From Mesorhizobium loti (GTDB taxonomy: Bacteria; Pseudomonadota; Alphaproteobacteria; Rhizobiales; Rhizobiaceae): 64,000 nucleotides of DNA. Both the position numbers and the translations under genes were made by a program. Every line of letters starts with the position of its first letter. Position 1 is the first letter of the stretch. Below the pieces are notes generated by a model, which saw only the letters and a program-made list of their open reading frames with translations, ran no database searches and was not told where the DNA came from. This document shows positions 15,346 through 26,500 of the stretch, in pieces. The stretch spans positions 2,604,001 to 2,668,000 of the forward strand of contig AP017605.1 in NCBI GenBank assembly GCA_002356515.1. The letters are read 5' to 3'.

Positions 15346-16899
15346 TCATTCAGTGGGTAACGGCACCAAGTCAAGCCGCGGGACGAATTCCTCCAAATCT
15401 TCGTCAAGCGGCGGCGGTTCTTCTTCTGCCTCCTGCTTAGGTTCGACCATCAGCAGGCCAACCACGATCAGCGCCAAGGAAACCCAGGTGAGCGCTGGTA
15501 TCGCTTCACCCAGCAACAGCATGCTCCAGCCTATGCCGGCCGCAGTTACCGCGTAGGCGTTCTGGCTTGCGAACACTGCGCCTGTGCTGGAGATCAGCGC
15601 GATGAAAAGCAGCATCGCCAGATTTCCGGCAACGGCCATCAGAACGACAATCACGCCAAGCCTTCCAGTTAACAAACCAACCGGTATGAAATCCCCGTAG
15701 AAAGCTGCCAGCGGGATCAGCATCAGAATCGAAGCAACCAGGACAATGCCTAACAGAGCGACGCTATCGATAGCTGCTGGCTTGAACTCCGAGAGGTAAA
15801 TATCCTCGGTCGCATAAGTGACTGGGATGACCAGCGCAATGGCAAGCCACAACCAGTTGGTGGCCATTTCCCCCGGCTCTCCATAGAAAAGGATGATGAC
15901 GATGCCGACGAGACCCAGACCAAGTCCCAAAAACCGCTTCATGCTGGGCGCTTCAGTCCGCATCAAGGCCGCGAACAGGAATACCGCAAATCCCTCTAAC
16001 ACAATGACAATCGAAACGATGAATGCCGGAAGCTTGCTTGTCAGCCAATAGACCAGCACCTGATTGATCACCGAGCTGATGAACGCAAGGATGATGACAA
16101 ACCTCCAATCCGAGCGCGTAAGGTCAGAGAGGCTCGGCATTGTCCTGCGCTTCACGCTTATCCCGACGCAGAACACAGCTCCGATAAAGTCGATAAGGAT
16201 CGCCAGCCCTATAGGGTGAGCTTCAACGAGAGAGGCCATCTTCGACAGCGGCACGACAAGGCCCCACAGTCCTCCACACGCCAACAGCAGCAATGCGCCG
16301 CGGAATGTGCGGATATTCTGCCGCATCTTCCGCTCGCGCTCATAGACCTTCTGGGCCATCGTGGCAAAGACAGTGGCGAGCTTGCCCAGACCATCCGCTC
16401 TGCCTGCAACATCGCGGATGCCTAGCTTTGAAGGGTTGAACCTTCCGCTTTCCAGGGTTGCGGCCGCCTTCGTCAGTTTGGCCACCTGGCGCAAATATTC
16501 CCTCTCGATGTCGCGCAGTCTCTTCTTCTCGATGCAGGTGGAAATCCGCGCCTTGAGAAGCGCGAGTTCAAAATCCTTGGGCAAGAAATCCTCAGCGCCC
16601 AATTCGATCGCCTTTACGACGCTGCTCATTTCATCGTCGAGCCCGGAAATCACGATTACCGGCACATCCCGCGTCCGGGACAACGCCTTGAGGCTCGTCA
16701 GCACCTCGAAGCCGTCCATCGCCGGCATCATGATATCGAGAAGAATAAGATCGAAATTTTCGGTGGCGAGCAGATCAAGAGCCGTTCTTCCGTCCTCTAC
16801 TGCCTCGGCTTCATGTCCGAGAGCCTCGACGGATTTCTTGAGCTTGATCCTTATGGTCCGAGAGTCGTCGACAATGAGAATCCGGCCAGGGTTGCTCAC
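15346..16899 (-). CDS. Response-regulator receiver fused to a ten-helix DMT (EamA-type) transporter
   Basis: The 517-residue product has a GTG start one base after the HPt stop. Residues 5-120 are a complete receiver: acidic pair D11/D12, phospho-acceptor D55 (LILLDIMMP), S85 and K108 (FLPKD). Residues about 155-195 resemble a HAMP-like helical linker (FNPSKLG, VAGRADGLGKLATVFATMAQKV). Ten hydrophobic helices follow (about 199-485) in two EamA halves (first half from LLLACGGLWGLVVPLSK; second from WLWLAIALVIPVTYATEDI). An acidic, Pro-rich tail ends the protein. Phosphorylation could gate transport directly. The substrate is unknown. Each half looks intact, and the frame is continuous. Confidence 0.9.
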   Translation of the reverse strand: MSNPGRILIVDDSRTIRIKLKKSVEALGHEAEAVEDGRTALDLLATENFDLILLDIMMPAMDGFEVLTSLKALSRTRDVPVIVISGLDDEMSSVVKAIELGAEDFLPKDFELALLKARISTCIEKKRLRDIEREYLRQVAKLTKAAATLESGRFNPSKLGIRDVAGRADGLGKLATVFATMAQKVYERERKMRQNIRTFRGALLLLACGGLWGLVVPLSKMASLVEAHPIGLAILIDFIGAVFCVGISVKRRTMPSLSDLTRSDWRFVIILAFISSVINQVLVYWLTSKLPAFIVSIVIVLEGFAVFLFAALMRTEAPSMKRFLGLGLGLVGIVIILFYGEPGEMATNWLWLAIALVIPVTYATEDIYLSEFKPAAIDSVALLGIVLVASILMLIPLAAFYGDFIPVGLLTGRLGVIVVLMAVAGNLAMLLFIALISSTGAVFASQNAYAVTAAGIGWSMLLLGEAIPALTWVSLALIVVGLLMVEPKQEAEEEPPPLDEDLEEFVPRLDLVPLPTE

Positions 16900-16900
16900 G

Positions 16901-17290
16901 CTATATCACCAGATTGAAGATTGTTCGAAGCTCTGTAATGGCGGCATCGAATGCACGCTGTGCCTCGCCGATTTCCGGAAGATCCGTCGGCTGGCCGCTC
17001 GCGCACCGCGCCTCCACCCGAGCGCAGATTTGGCTGAGTTCGGCCGCTCCCATATCCCGCGCGTTAGATTTCAGGGAGTGGGCAGCCCGTCGGACCGCAG
17101 CATGGTCGGAGGCCCGACCCGACGACCACATGTCCTGCATGATGGATGGCCCTTCTTCTAGAAAGGACTCCACAAGCTCTAGAAGGTCAGCCTCTTCGCC
17201 ACCGACAAGCTTACGCAGCTTGTCCAGTGCCTCTCTGTCGATCGCCACAACATCCCCCGATGTATGCTTCGTCCGGCTACGACCAGTCAC
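16901..17290 (-). CDS. Stand-alone HPt phosphotransfer protein
   Basis: The 129-residue product has the HPt four-helix pattern with phospho-acceptor H71 in RRAAHSLKSNARDMGA. It would take phosphate from a receiver of the hybrid kinase (17472-21845), which itself has no HPt domain, and pass it to the receiver of the transporter fusion encoded one base downstream. Translational coupling to that gene is likely (TAG, one base, GTG). This closes a His-Asp-His-Asp relay in one locus. The gap to the kinase gene is 181 bases, so HPt and transporter may have their own promoter. Confidence 0.92.
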   Translation of the reverse strand: MTGRSRTKHTSGDVVAIDREALDKLRKLVGGEEADLLELVESFLEEGPSIMQDMWSSGRASDHAAVRRAAHSLKSNARDMGAAELSQICARVEARCASGQPTDLPEIGEAQRAFDAAITELRTIFNLVI

Positions 17291-17471
17291 CGCGAATTTC
17301 TCTGGGTACTGGCACAGTACGATCGAAAGTGAACTCCCTGCTTCGTTTGTCAGAGTTCCATCACGCTCAAAACGCAGACTATCGCAGCTCTACTAAATTA
17401 GCGATAGCGCATGTAATCAAACGATGCTGCCACGATACCGGTGCCGATTGCGCCAAGGCCCGCCGTTGCAT

Positions 17472-20400
17472 TTAGAACCCAGGCACGCCTGCTTCCTCAA
17501 AATCACCCGGTGCGCCCGCGAGCCGCTGCCCGGAATTCATCACGGCCTTGTTAAGCGAGGCAATGAGATCTTCGACGCGCAGCGGCTTGCTGAGGTAGTC
17601 GTCCATCCCTGCGTCCAGATACCTCTCGCGATCGCCGGCCATCGCGTTGGCGGTCAGGGCAATGATGAATGGCTGACGCAGCTGTTTGGTATCGGAAGCG
17701 CGGATCAATCTTGTCGCTTCGAGACCATCCATGTCAGGCATTTCGATATCCATCAGGATAACATCGTGGCTGCCTTGGGTGTATGCAGCGACCGCCGACT
17801 GTCCGTCGACCGCCAGGTCCGGCTTGTACCCCAGGCGCTCGAGCACCTTGGAGCCAAGCTTCCGGTTGGTGGCGTTGTCGTCCACCAAAAGAATTTGAAG
17901 TGGAAATGTCTTCGCCATCGAATTATCGAAAGCGGGAACCTTCGGCTGATCAGTTCGGATGTGGCGTGTCGGTGCCCCGATAAAGATCGACAGCAGCGCA
18001 TTGAGCAACGGCGATGGCTTGATCGGCTTGGAGAGCGTGGCCGCGAACTTGATGCTCTCCATCTCCCTTTTCTTGTCTTCGGGCATGGGCACTATTGAAC
18101 TGAGCAGCACCAACGGAACACTGCCCTTGCCGTCGAGCGCTCGTATTTGAGTGGCCAGTTCGATCCCGTCCATGTCGGGCATGTTCATGTCGAGAACGAT
18201 GACGTCGAAGACCTCGCCTCCGGCAAGCCTTCGAAGCGCGTCGGCAGGATGTTCGCTTTCGGATGCAGCCATGTTCCAGGACTGCGCCTGCAGGGACATG
18301 ATGCGCCGGTTTGTTGCGTTGTCGTCGACGACCAATAGCCGCTTGCCGGTCAGCTCATCCCTTGCTGGCGGCGCGTGAGCCGGCTTTTGGCTTGAAGCTA
18401 CCGGCGCGCGGATGGTGAAAAAGAACGTCGTGCCTTCTCCCTCAACGCTCTCTACCCAGACCTCGCCGCCCATCAGTTCGACTAGACGCCTGCTGATCGC
18501 CAAACCGAGTCCGGTACCGCCATAACGTCTTGTTGTGGAGGCATCGACCTGGCTGAATGATTTGAAGAGACGATCCATTCGATCCTTGGCTATGCCGATC
18601 CCGGTGTCTCGCACCGCGAACTGGAGCGTACACGCCTTTCGCCCGGCTTCCTGTGGACCGGTGTCCGTGGCTTTGGACGGCACCTCCATCACGGAAAGCA
18701 CGACCTCCCCTCGCTCTGTGAATTTGACGGCATTGTTGAGCAAGTTGATCAGAACCTGGCGCAGACGGTTGCCGTCAGCGACAATCGTTTCCGGCGTGCC
18801 GGGCTCGACCACGTAGCCGAGATCCAGTCCCTTCTCCGCCGTCCTCGGCGCGACCAGGTCTATCGCGCTTTCGAGACACTCACGCAGTTCGAATTGCCGC
18901 GGATCGAGATCGAGCTTGCCCGCCTCGACCTTGGAGAAATCGAGTATGTCGTTGATGATGGTTAGCAGTGCTTCCGCGCTGTTGTTTATCGTCTCGCCGA
19001 TTTCCCGCTGTTCATCGTCAAGCTTAGTAGCGAGCATCAGGTTGGCCATGCCGATAACGCCGTTCATCGGTGTGCGGATTTCGTGGCTCATTGTCGCTAG
19101 GAACGTGCTCTTTGCTTCGTTGGCTGCTTCGGCCGCTTCCTTCGCCTGTTGCAGGGCCAGGGACAACTGCTTGAGCTGCGTTACGTCCTGAGTGGACGAC
19201 ACGATGCGAGACCAGTCATTTGCTGGATCCTCCGGGAGCTGAACTGTCTCGACGAGATAGAGATCGCGTCCGCTAAAATCCTTGTCGACGACCTCGGTTG
19301 ATGTGTGCAGTCGGCCATCGAGATATTGGGCGACGGCGTCCGGGTAGGTCGCCCAGGAGTGTTCACCAGTATCTGCCTCCAGGCGAACGCGTAATGCGTC
19401 CTTGTTATCAGCGCCGTAGAGCCGAACCAGTGCATCGTTGAAATCGATCCAGCGTACGGAACTGTGCAGTGACTCAGCAACTTGCGGATTATCGTGGAGG
19501 TAACCACGGATATCGCTGATCCCCTGCCTCACCAGACCATCGACGATAACCTTGAGGCCTGACCAATCCTCCTCCCAAAGCGGAATCGGGGCTGATTCAA
19601 AAAGTTGTCGGAACCGTGCTTCGCTCTGGCGAACGGCAGCCTCGGTGTACTTGAGTTCACTAAACAGCTGCGCGTTGTGCAAGGCGGCGCCGGCAGTGGC
19701 GGCGATCGTCGAAAGCAAACGGAGGGAGTCATCATTGAACATGCCCTCTCGTGTCGTACTCTGCACACTGATCACGCCGACATTGCCTTGAGTCGTCTTG
19801 ATCGGGACGCCAAGATACGATAGCGCATCCTTGCCCACTGGGGTTGCCCCGATTTCCGCGCCGCGCTCGGCCACATCTTGGTTGATGAGCAACGGCTCTC
19901 CAGTTTCCAGGATTTTGCTCGTCAGGCCTTCGCCGAGCCGAAGCGTGGTAAAGGCTTCGCCAAACTGGTAGGGGAAATGAATGAGCTTCGTCTTTGGATC
20001 AAGCAAGGCCACATAAACAATGTCGGCGCTGAAGATTTCCTGCATCTGGTCGCCGATCAACTGGATCGTGTTGCCAAGTTCGGCTTCGCCGACCAACGCC
20101 TGACTGACCTTGCTGATCGCGCCTACTTCGGCGGCGCGCTGTTGCGTTTCCTTAAGAAGTCTCTGGGTCTCGTCGAACAGGCGGGCGTTGGCGATCGCAA
20201 CACCCATGTTGGAGGCTATGGTCTGCAGCAAGCGTACGTGGTTCTCGTCGAATGCGTTCTTTTCGTAGCTTTGTACGCTAACCACGCCGAGCGTTCTGTC
20301 GCCCGAATTGATAGGCACGCCAATGTATGAAGAGGTCCTGTCCTCTTCGAACGGAAAATAGGCACCGCGCCTTTTTCCTTCCTCCATGGTACTGAAAACC

Positions 20401-21845
20401 AACGGCCTTCCGGTGGAGATGATTTCCGATGTGAGTCCTATCCCCAGCGGGAAAGGCTCGATCTTCTTGTAACCCCTATAGTAAGCGTAGGGAACTCGGA
20501 CCATGCCGGATTGGCTGTCGTGCAACAGAATCTCGCTGACCTCGGTGCCGAAGGCCTCTCTCACCTTATCGCCCACCAGTCGAATGACGGTATCGACATT
20601 TAGCGACTTCGTCATCGCTTCGCCGACGCTGTTGAGAATGGCCATTTCCTTGGCGCGATCTTGCGCCACTTTGAGGAGCCTCTGCGTCTCGTCGAAGAGG
20701 TAAGCGTTGGCTATGGCAACGCCCATGCTGGACGAGAGGCCTTGCAGCAGGCGCACGTGATCTTCGTTGAACACGTGCTTCTCATAGCTTTGCACGCTGA
20801 CCACACCGAGCGTTCTGTCCCCGGCAATGATCGGAACGCCCAGATATGACTCGGTCCTGTCTTCCTCCGTCGGCATCAGCGCGCCCAGAGCAATGTGTTC
20901 GTCAATATTCCCCAAAAGCAGTGGCTTGCCGGACAATATGACTTTGGAAGTCAGGCCTTCGCCCATGACAAATGGTTCAGGGTCCTGGTAGTCGCGGTAG
21001 AACGCGTAAGGTACAGTGATCATATCGGACTGGTCATCGCGGAGCAGGATTTCGGTTACCTCGCTGCCAAACATCTCGCGAACCTTGTCGCCGACTATAC
21101 GGGTCACCGTCTTGACATTCAGCGTTTTGGCAGTCGCCTCGCCGACGCTGTTGAGAATGGCGAGTTCCTTTGCGCGGTCTTCCGATACTTTCAGCAGTCG
21201 CTGGGTTTCGTCGAAAAGGCGCGCGTTTGCAATCGCGACGCCCATGCTGGAGGATAACCCTTGCAGCAGGCGTATGTGATCTTCGTTGAAGGCATTCTTC
21301 TCGTAACTCTGCACGCTGACAACGCCCAGAGTTCTGCCTCCGGCAATGATCGGTACGCCGATATACGATTCTGATCGCTCCGCTTCAGTGAGCGCGATCA
21401 CATCGAACTCGAGGGACTGCTCAAACGTCGCGAGAACTAGTGGCTTTCCAGAAAGAATGACCTTGGAGGTAAGTCCCGCGCCCAAGGTGAAGGGCTCGAC
21501 GTCCTGGTACTCGCGGTAGAATGAATACGGCACGGTGATGATATCAGAGACCTGGTCGTGCAACAGAATTTCGGTGATGTCCGCCCCGAATATTTCTCGC
21601 ACCCGATCGCCGACGATGCGGGTCACCGTCTTGACATTTAGCGTCTTCGCCATCGCGTCGCCGACGCTGTTGAGGATGGCCAATTCCTTGGTGCGTTCCT
21701 CGGCGAATTGGATCAGACGCTTGTTTTCAACGGACAGACGTTGAAGTTCGAACGCCGCGACTGCATTGATATTTTCCAATTCGGCAATACGCCGGCCGGC
21801 GGATGCCAAGCGATTGGCAAGATCGCTTTCGACTGAGTCCTGCAT
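17472..21845 (-). CDS. Soluble hybrid histidine kinase with four GAF domains and two receivers
   Basis: The product has about 1457 residues. I prefer the ATG at 21845 (GGAGAA six bases upstream) over the GTG at 21860. A short coiled coil is followed by GAF1-GAF3 (about 55-565), which are strikingly alike ([38 protein letters not shown]), and a more diverged GAF4 (about 580-740). A PAS-like region (about 755-885) precedes the HisKA domain with H near 918 ([11 protein letters not shown]) and an ATPase domain ([19 protein letters not shown]). Receiver 1 has D near 1217 (VIVLDMNMP) and receiver 2 has D near 1367 (VILMDIEMP). No membrane helix is seen, so it senses a cytoplasmic signal. Confidence 0.95.
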   Translation of the reverse strand: MQDSVESDLANRLASAGRRIAELENINAVAAFELQRLSVENKRLIQFAEERTKELAILNSVGDAMAKTLNVKTVTRIVGDRVREIFGADITEILLHDQVSDIITVPYSFYREYQDVEPFTLGAGLTSKVILSGKPLVLATFEQSLEFDVIALTEAERSESYIGVPIIAGGRTLGVVSVQSYEKNAFNEDHIRLLQGLSSSMGVAIANARLFDETQRLLKVSEDRAKELAILNSVGEATAKTLNVKTVTRIVGDKVREMFGSEVTEILLRDDQSDMITVPYAFYRDYQDPEPFVMGEGLTSKVILSGKPLLLGNIDEHIALGALMPTEEDRTESYLGVPIIAGDRTLGVVSVQSYEKHVFNEDHVRLLQGLSSSMGVAIANAYLFDETQRLLKVAQDRAKEMAILNSVGEAMTKSLNVDTVIRLVGDKVREAFGTEVSEILLHDSQSGMVRVPYAYYRGYKKIEPFPLGIGLTSEIISTGRPLVFSTMEEGKRRGAYFPFEEDRTSSYIGVPINSGDRTLGVVSVQSYEKNAFDENHVRLLQTIASNMGVAIANARLFDETQRLLKETQQRAAEVGAISKVSQALVGEAELGNTIQLIGDQMQEIFSADIVYVALLDPKTKLIHFPYQFGEAFTTLRLGEGLTSKILETGEPLLINQDVAERGAEIGATPVGKDALSYLGVPIKTTQGNVGVISVQSTTREGMFNDDSLRLLSTIAATAGAALHNAQLFSELKYTEAAVRQSEARFRQLFESAPIPLWEEDWSGLKVIVDGLVRQGISDIRGYLHDNPQVAESLHSSVRWIDFNDALVRLYGADNKDALRVRLEADTGEHSWATYPDAVAQYLDGRLHTSTEVVDKDFSGRDLYLVETVQLPEDPANDWSRIVSSTQDVTQLKQLSLALQQAKEAAEAANEAKSTFLATMSHEIRTPMNGVIGMANLMLATKLDDEQREIGETINNSAEALLTIINDILDFSKVEAGKLDLDPRQFELRECLESAIDLVAPRTAEKGLDLGYVVEPGTPETIVADGNRLRQVLINLLNNAVKFTERGEVVLSVMEVPSKATDTGPQEAGRKACTLQFAVRDTGIGIAKDRMDRLFKSFSQVDASTTRRYGGTGLGLAISRRLVELMGGEVWVESVEGEGTTFFFTIRAPVASSQKPAHAPPARDELTGKRLLVVDDNATNRRIMSLQAQSWNMAASESEHPADALRRLAGGEVFDVIVLDMNMPDMDGIELATQIRALDGKGSVPLVLLSSIVPMPEDKKREMESIKFAATLSKPIKPSPLLNALLSIFIGAPTRHIRTDQPKVPAFDNSMAKTFPLQILLVDDNATNRKLGSKVLERLGYKPDLAVDGQSAVAAYTQGSHDVILMDIEMPDMDGLEATRLIRASDTKQLRQPFIIALTANAMAGDRERYLDAGMDDYLSKPLRVEDLIASLNKAVMNSGQRLAGAPGDFEEAGVPGF

Positions 21846-22028
21846 ATTGGCTTCTCCCACCCTCCGCCAACTTCAACGGAATGCATTCCCACCCGTATAT
21901 TAGCAAGTAGTGTTACATGCCGGGCGCCTGATTGACAGTACGGGCGAGGCGAGACCTTAGGGGCGAAGCTGGACTCCATGTGTGCTTTCGGGCGTCAGCA
22001 AGATCTCCTCCAATGGCTGATATCGGGC

Positions 22029-22058
22029 GGTGGGTTCAATAGGTCGCCGCAACACTCT
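22029..22058 (+). repeat. IS30 left inverted repeat
   Basis: Begins GGTGGGTTCAATAGGTC and ends GCAACACTCT. It pairs with 23214-23243 with five mismatches over 30 bases. Confidence 0.88.
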
Positions 22059-22079
22059 TAATCTGAGAGGAGGTGTTGC

Positions 22080-23228
22080 ATGGTGACGTCACGGATCTGG
22101 TTTACGTCAGCGCAGAAGGCCGAGCTTTGGGAGCGATGGAAGCAAGGTCAGAGCATTTCGTCGATCTCGCGGGCACTGGATCGCCGGAACAAGACCGGCG
22201 TTCAGCGGATCGTATCCTTACACGGCGGCATTGCTCCGTCAGCAAGGCGTAGAGCGGCCTCGGCGCTCGGGCTGGCGGAGCGCGAAGAGATCTCTCGCGG
22301 GATCGCGGCGGGTCTCGCAATACGCGCTATTGCACGAAGTCTCGGGCGATCCCCATCGACAATATGTCGCGAGATCTCGCGCAATGGCGGTGCACAAACG
22401 TATCGTGCAACCCGGGCTGACAAGCATGCTTGGGAGCGAGCGCTGCGCCCGAAGCAGTGTCGCCTGGCATGCTCTGGACGGCTACGATGGCGGGTGGCGC
22501 AAAAGCTGGCGCTGCAATGGTCGCCGGAGCAGATAGCGGGCTGGTTGAGGCGAGAGTACCCGGGCGATCCAAGCATGCGGATATCTCATGAAGCGATCTA
22601 TCGCAGTCTATTCATCCAGTCGCGAGGGGTGCTCAAGAAGGAACTGACAGCGCACCTGCGTACCAAACGACAGATGCGCCTCGCCAAAGGCGCACAGAGC
22701 CGGACGGGGCAAGGACAAATACTCGATATGATCTCCATCCGCGACCGCCCCGCCGAGGCGGAGGATCGTGCCATCCCAGGTCATTGGGAGGGTGATCTGC
22801 TCACCGGTGCTAACGACACGAACATCGCCACCCTCGTCGAGCGACACAGCCGGTTCACTATGCTTGTGAAGTTGGCGAGAAGGGACTCGGCGACCGTCGT
22901 GAGGGCCATCGCCGAGAAGATCGGCACATTGCCCGAAGAGTTGCGGCGCTCGTTGACATGGGACCAGGGCAAGGAGATGGCTCGTCACAAGAGCTTCACC
23001 GTTGCCACCGACCTACAGGTCTACTTCTGCGATCCGCGCAGTCCCTGGCAGCGCGGCAGCAACGAAAATACCAACGGTCTGCTCAGGCAGTACTTTCCCA
23101 GAGCAACCAACTTCTCCCACGTCTCGCAGGACCAACTCAACGCCGTCGCCCTGCGGCTCAATCAGCGCCCCCGAAAAATCCTGGACTTCGAAACGCCGGC
23201 CGATAGGCTACAGAGGGTGTTGCAATGA
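22080..23228 (+). CDS. IS30-family transposase
   Basis: The 382-residue product begins MVTSRIWFTSAQKAELWERW, with AGGAGG six bases before the ATG. The N-terminal HTH region (REEISRGIAAGLAIRAIA, SPSTICREISRNGG) binds the ends. The DDE catalytic core has D in GHWEGDLLTG, D in LTWDQGKEM and E in the GSNENTNGLLRQYFP motif typical of IS30. The frame is complete with no stops, and the stop codon lies inside the right inverted repeat, as is common. Confidence 0.97.
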   Translation: MVTSRIWFTSAQKAELWERWKQGQSISSISRALDRRNKTGVQRIVSLHGGIAPSARRRAASALGLAEREEISRGIAAGLAIRAIARSLGRSPSTICREISRNGGAQTYRATRADKHAWERALRPKQCRLACSGRLRWRVAQKLALQWSPEQIAGWLRREYPGDPSMRISHEAIYRSLFIQSRGVLKKELTAHLRTKRQMRLAKGAQSRTGQGQILDMISIRDRPAEAEDRAIPGHWEGDLLTGANDTNIATLVERHSRFTMLVKLARRDSATVVRAIAEKIGTLPEELRRSLTWDQGKEMARHKSFTVATDLQVYFCDPRSPWQRGSNENTNGLLRQYFPRATNFSHVSQDQLNAVALRLNQRPRKILDFETPADRLQRVLQ

Positions 23229-23243
23229 CCTATTGAACTCACC
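23214..23243 (-). repeat. IS30 right inverted repeat
   Basis: The reverse complement begins GGTGAGTTCAATAGGTC and matches the left end. The transposase stop codon lies within it. Confidence 0.88.
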
Positions 23244-23353
23244 GGCGCAAAGCTGCCATTCACGTCATGGAGACGGGCGTCGGCTCCGGGTCAGATTTGC
23301 CCTGTCCCACTGGTCATCACGCCCAACTCCGCAGGAAATATCGCGGGGTTTCC

Positions 23354-23390
23354 GAGTGGGGGGAAAGGCGGTAGCGCACTCCCGCTACCA
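23354..23390 (+). repeat. Dispersed hairpin repeat, copy 1
   Basis: A 37-base segment starts GAGTGGGGGGAAAGGCGGTA and ends CCCGCTACCA. It contains a 7-bp perfect stem GGTAGCG/CGCTACC with a 6-base loop. A copy with three differences, in the same orientation, is at 30784-30820. The two copies bracket the RND pump to SDR block. Confidence 0.75.
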
Positions 23391-23519
23391 TTTGGTCAAT
23401 AAGATCAATTGGATACGTGGGCATCCGCTACCGTTAGCCATGCTGATTGCTCTCACTAGCATCGGCACACGAACCCGCCAGTCGCCCCGTGCAGACAAAC
23501 GAGGCTCGGCAACGGTGCC

Positions 23520-26500
23520 CTACTCAGCAGCCATAACTGGTCGCATTTCCAGTTCCTCCGTCGAAACCTCATGGATTTCATCCGCAGTCGGGACCTCATC
23601 CGCAGTCGGCTTGATCCGGAACCACGCGGTGTAGAGCGCGGGAAGGAAGAGCAGGATCAACACCGTGCCGGCCGCCGTTCCGCCGATCAGCGTATAGGCC
23701 ATTGAACCCCAGAATACGGAGTGTGTGAGGGGGATGAAGGCGAGCACGGCAGCAAGCGCGGTCAAAATGACGGGCCGTGTACGCTGCACCGTGGCCTCGA
23801 TGACAGCGTGATAGTCATCAATGCCGGCAGCACGGTTCTCCTTTATCTGTTCGGTCAGGATCAGCGTGTTGCGCATCAGGATGCCAGCCAGTCCTATCAT
23901 GCCCAGAATGGCGTTGAACCCGAAGGGCTGGTGAAAGGTGAGCAGCATCGGTACGACGCCGACAAGGCCAAGCGGTGCCGTCAGCATGACCATGAACATC
24001 GTTGAGAAGGATCGCACCTGCAGCATGATGACGATCAACATGGCGGCTATCATAGCCGGGAAGACTTTAGCTAGCGCGGTGTTGGCCTTTTCAGCCTCTT
24101 CGATTGATCCGCCCATTTCGATGCGATAGCCGACCGGAAGGGACGCAATCAGCGGCTGAAGGGCCTTCATGATCTGCTTGGAGACCTCCGGAGGCTGGGT
24201 CGCCTCATTGATGTCCGCGCGGATCGTGACAACAGGCGTGCGGTCGCGCCGCTTCAGGATCGGCTCCTCCTGACGGATTTCCGAATGCCCGATCTGGTCG
24301 AGCGGAATCGAGCGGCCGTCTCGACTCACGAGTGAGAAATCCGCCAGACGCGCCGGATCCAGCCGCTCGCCGCCGGCGCTGCGCGCCACGATGGGGACGT
24401 TGCGGATGTCCTCGCGAACCTGCGTAACGGGGATGCCGGTGAGAAGGAATTGCAGTTGCTGTGCCACCTCCGCCGGCGAGAGGCCGATGAGGTTCAGCCG
24501 ATCCTGATCCGGGACGAAGCGAAGCACGGGCGTGCGATTGCCCCAGTCGCGGTTGGCTTGCCGCACATCCGGAACGCTCCGCATGATGTCGAGGGCCTTT
24601 TCGGAAATGCTGTAGAGTTGCTTGGAATCGGGTCCCATGACCCGGAACTCGACTGGGAACGGCGTGTAGGGGCCGAACACGAGCTGCGTGACGCGGACAT
24701 ACGCCTCGGGTGCAAGACCCTGCGCCACCGCCTCTCGGAGCCGGTTCTTCAACGCCTCACGCCCCTCGGCGTCCGGGGTTAGCACGACGATCTTGGCGAA
24801 GGCGGGATCAGGAAGCTCCGGGGCCATTGCGAAGAAGAAGCGCGGAGCGCCCTGACCGACATAGCTCGTGACGATCTTGGCCTCGGGCTGTCTGTCCAGC
24901 CAATTTTCGAGCTTCTCGACGGCTGCGGTCGTTGTCTCGATGCTACCACCTTCCGGCAGGCGAACCTCCACCAACACCTCGGGACGGTCGGATGTTGGAA
25001 AGAACTGCTGTTTGACGCCGGCCATACCGACGACTGAAAGCGCGAAGGCGATGCCAACAATACCGCAGGTTAGGAACCTATGGCGCACGGCAAATGTGAT
25101 GGCCCGCCGCAAACGTCGATAGTTACGCGTGTCGTAAATAGCGTGGTGACCGCCTTCGACCGGTTTGATCGCGGGCAGCATCTTGACACCGAGATACGGC
25201 GTAAAAACCACCGCGACGATCCATGAGACGATGAGGGCGAACCCCACGACCCAGAAGATGTTGCCGGCGTATTCGCCGGCCGTCGATCGCGCAAATCCCA
25301 CCGGCACGAAGCCGGCGATCGTCACCAGTGTTCCCGATAGCATCGGCGCAGCAGTGTGGCTCCATGCATAGGCCGCCGCCTTGATGCGGTCCATGCCCTC
25401 CTCCATCTTCACCACCATCACCTCGATGGCGATGATGGCGTCGTCCACGAGTAGACCAAGCGCCAGGATGAGGGCGCCGAGCGTGATGCGATCGAAGAAC
25501 CGGCCGGTCTCCAGCATGATGAGGAACACGACGGCGAGCGTCAGAGGGACGGCAGCCGCTACGACGATCCCGACGCGCCAGCCCATGCTGATCAGGCTGA
25601 TCAGCAGCACGACGCCGAGCGCCATCGCGAACTTCAACATGAATTCGTCGACCGCCGAGGTGATGTTGACGGCCTGGTCGCTTACCTTGTCGAGCGTCAC
25701 GCCGAGCGGCAGTGTCTGTGTGATCACGGCAGTCCTGTCCTCCAGGGCCTTGCCCAGCGCACGACCGTCCCAGCCCTCCTGCATAACCGCCGCGAGCACG
25801 ATGGTGGGCTCGCTCTGGCGTCGGATGAGGTATGTGGGAGGGTCCTCATAGCCACGGCTGACTTCGGCGATGTCGGAGAGCTTCAGCGTCCGCCCCCCAG
25901 CGACAATCGGCGTGTCGGCGATCGCCTGAACGCTGTCATAGGCACCGTCGACCCGAATGAAGAGGCGCGGCCCCATTGTGTCGATCGAGCCTGCGGGCGT
26001 GACCGTGTTCCGCCGCTGCAAGGCAGCGACGATGTCCTGTGCCGACACGCCGAGCGTTGCCAGCTTGGCGTATGAAAACTCCACGAATATCTGTTCGGGA
26101 CGTTCACCAAGGATGTTGATCTTTTTGACGCCGGGCACGTGCAGGAGGTCCTGGCGGATCACCTCCGCCTGCCTCGCCAGTTCCCGCATCGGCATGCCTT
26201 TGGCCTTCAGCGCATAAAGAGCGAAGCTCACATCCGAATATTCGTCGTTCACGAAAGGGCCAAAGACGCCGGGCGGCAGGTTGGGCGCTTCATCCCCGAG
26301 CTTCTTGCGAGCCTGGTAGAACTCCTCCTGCACGCCGGATGGCGGTGTGCTGTCCTTCAGGGTGAGCGTCATGTACGCATAACCTGGCCGTGTGGTCGTC
26401 TCCACCCGGTCGTACCAGGTCAGCTCCTGAAGCCGCTTCTCCAACGGTTCGGCGACGAGGTCCTGCATCTCTCGCGCCGTCGCGCCCGGCCACGCCGTCG

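Larger units (their letters stand above)
22029..23243 (+). mobile_element. Intact IS30-family insertion sequence
   Basis: A 1215-bp element is bounded by 30-bp imperfect inverted repeats (22029-22058 and 23214-23243) with the common core GTTCAATAGGTC. It is flanked by GGC on both sides (22026-22028 and 23244-23246), which fits the 2-3 bp target duplications of IS30. It contains one uninterrupted transposase gene, so it may be active. It sits about 185 bases upstream of the hybrid kinase start, where it could alter that promoter. Confidence 0.9.
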
